This document shows, one piece after another, positions 46,948-47,350 of a stretch of 47,350 nucleotides of DNA. Both the position numbers and the translations under genes were made by a program. How positions within the stretch are numbered: position 1 is the first letter of the stretch; every line of letters starts with the position of its first letter. Source of the DNA: a virus; IMG/VR virus record IMGVR_UViG_3300020390_000006, positions 1 through 47,350 of that record; one strand, written 5' to 3'. The notes under the pieces were generated by a model. That model was not told the DNA's origin, did no database searches, and saw only the letters and a program-made list of their open reading frames with translations.

Positions 46948-47142
46948 CTAACTGAAAAGAATATGTCCCCACCACAAGCCTAGTGAGAACATGGTTATCA
47001 TGACGAACCATTTCGTTTTAGTGTTTTCTTTTTCTAATCTAATTACTTCTTGTGTTAGTCGATAGTTCTCCATCCCTTCTTCAATGAGCTGATACTTGAG
47101 GTCATTCAACTCAGTGTTGATGTTGAAATCTTCAAGGTTCAT
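46948..47142 (-). CDS. Coiled-coil membrane protein (64 aa)
   Basis: Start at 47142 with GGAGAAACACA before ATG. MNLEDFNINTELNDLKYQLI continues as a coiled coil to ~43, then one C-terminal span (WFVMITMFSLGLWWGHILF). Tail-anchored topology, like the XhlA-type protein 28452-28700 but shorter. Function unknown. Confidence 0.75.
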   Translation of the reverse strand: MNLEDFNINTELNDLKYQLIEEGMENYRLTQEVIRLEKENTKTKWFVMITMFSLGLWWGHILFS

Positions 47143-47257
47143 TGTGTTTCTCCGATTGAATACACACTGTTTATTCTTTGCAAGAATACACACTAGGGTA
47201 GAGTCCAACACTGACCCCATAGTGTACACCTAACAGCAAAGGATACCGAGCTTTACA
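47143..47257. other. Spacer up to the closure repeat
   Basis: Holds ATTCTT-TGC-AAGAAT hairpin (about 47173-47187), a GTGTGTATTC direct repeat on the - strand, and CACTAGGGTAG at 47191-47201, inverted to 168-178. On the circular map it joins 1-210 into one ~320-bp gene-free zone around the AT microsatellite. Confidence 0.6.
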
Positions 47258-47350
47258 TTGATTCGACCATGCATATATATATATATATATATATTGCTTA
47301 TGGCGTACAACAATGCAACTGCTCCTCTCCGAGAATCGCTGTCGATGTAC
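47258..47350. repeat. Terminal direct repeat, right copy
   Basis: Same sequence as 1-91 with AT run of 22 nt (47273-47294) instead of 20. See left copy. Confidence 0.9.

Noticed and set aside
1-47350. CRISPR array, insertion sequence, integrase or rRNA
   Set aside because: No regularly spaced direct repeats, transposase or integrase motifs or rRNA-like stretches were seen on either strand.
28864-47350. T7-type phage promoters
   Set aside because: No recurring ~20-bp promoter consensus was found before the genes of either arm, in line with the missing RNA polymerase.

Overview
The window is the complete or near-complete genome of a T7-supergroup podovirus. The first 91 bases recur at the end (47258-47350), differing only by one AT unit in a microsatellite, so the sequence closes on itself as a map of about 47.26 kb. 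Virion genes follow the T7 plan: small and large terminase, portal, scaffold, capsid, tail tubes A and B, then internal ejection proteins. Replication genes are also T7-like: family A DNA polymerase, primase-helicase, 5'-3' exonuclease, endonuclease I and a probable ssDNA-binding protein. I find no phage RNA polymerase. That combination recalls VpV262/SIO1-type phages (inference from layout, no search run). The host is probably a Gammaproteobacterium; two perfect copies of the parS type known from Pseudomonas and relatives support this.

Layout: transcription diverges from an A+T-rich hub at 4.8-5.37 kb and converges on hairpins at 28.73-28.85 kb. The + arm (5.37-28.70 kb) holds small basic proteins, a stand-alone NAD-ligase Ia-like domain, a tail-fibre block, DNA packaging, capsid, tail tubes, a GNAT-like protein, two giant ejection proteins and an XhlA-like membrane protein. 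The - arm runs from 4.80 kb leftwards through the closure point and on from 47.1 down to 28.9 kb. Read in that direction it begins with many small unknown proteins, a 767-aa orphan and several membrane proteins including a SleB-like hydrolase. It continues with the replication genes as a tightly overlapping operon and ends with the M15 endolysin and an FmdB-like zinc ribbon.

The - arm between 37.4 and 47.2 kb and between 1 and 5 kb is unusual. Its spacers of 100-800 bp are full of hairpins. It holds one good tRNA cloverleaf, one probable tRNA and four irregular tRNA-like elements: one without a D arm, one three-arm element, one T arm with no clear body, and a class II 3' half lying upstream of a Leu-type 5' half. 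It also holds a recurring hairpin with a 7-nt loop NTGGGTT, several dyad operators and the two parS-like palindromes. Many genes below 60 codons, several of them Cys-pair (zinc-knuckle) proteins, were found by reading overlapping start/stop codons and ribosome binding sites.
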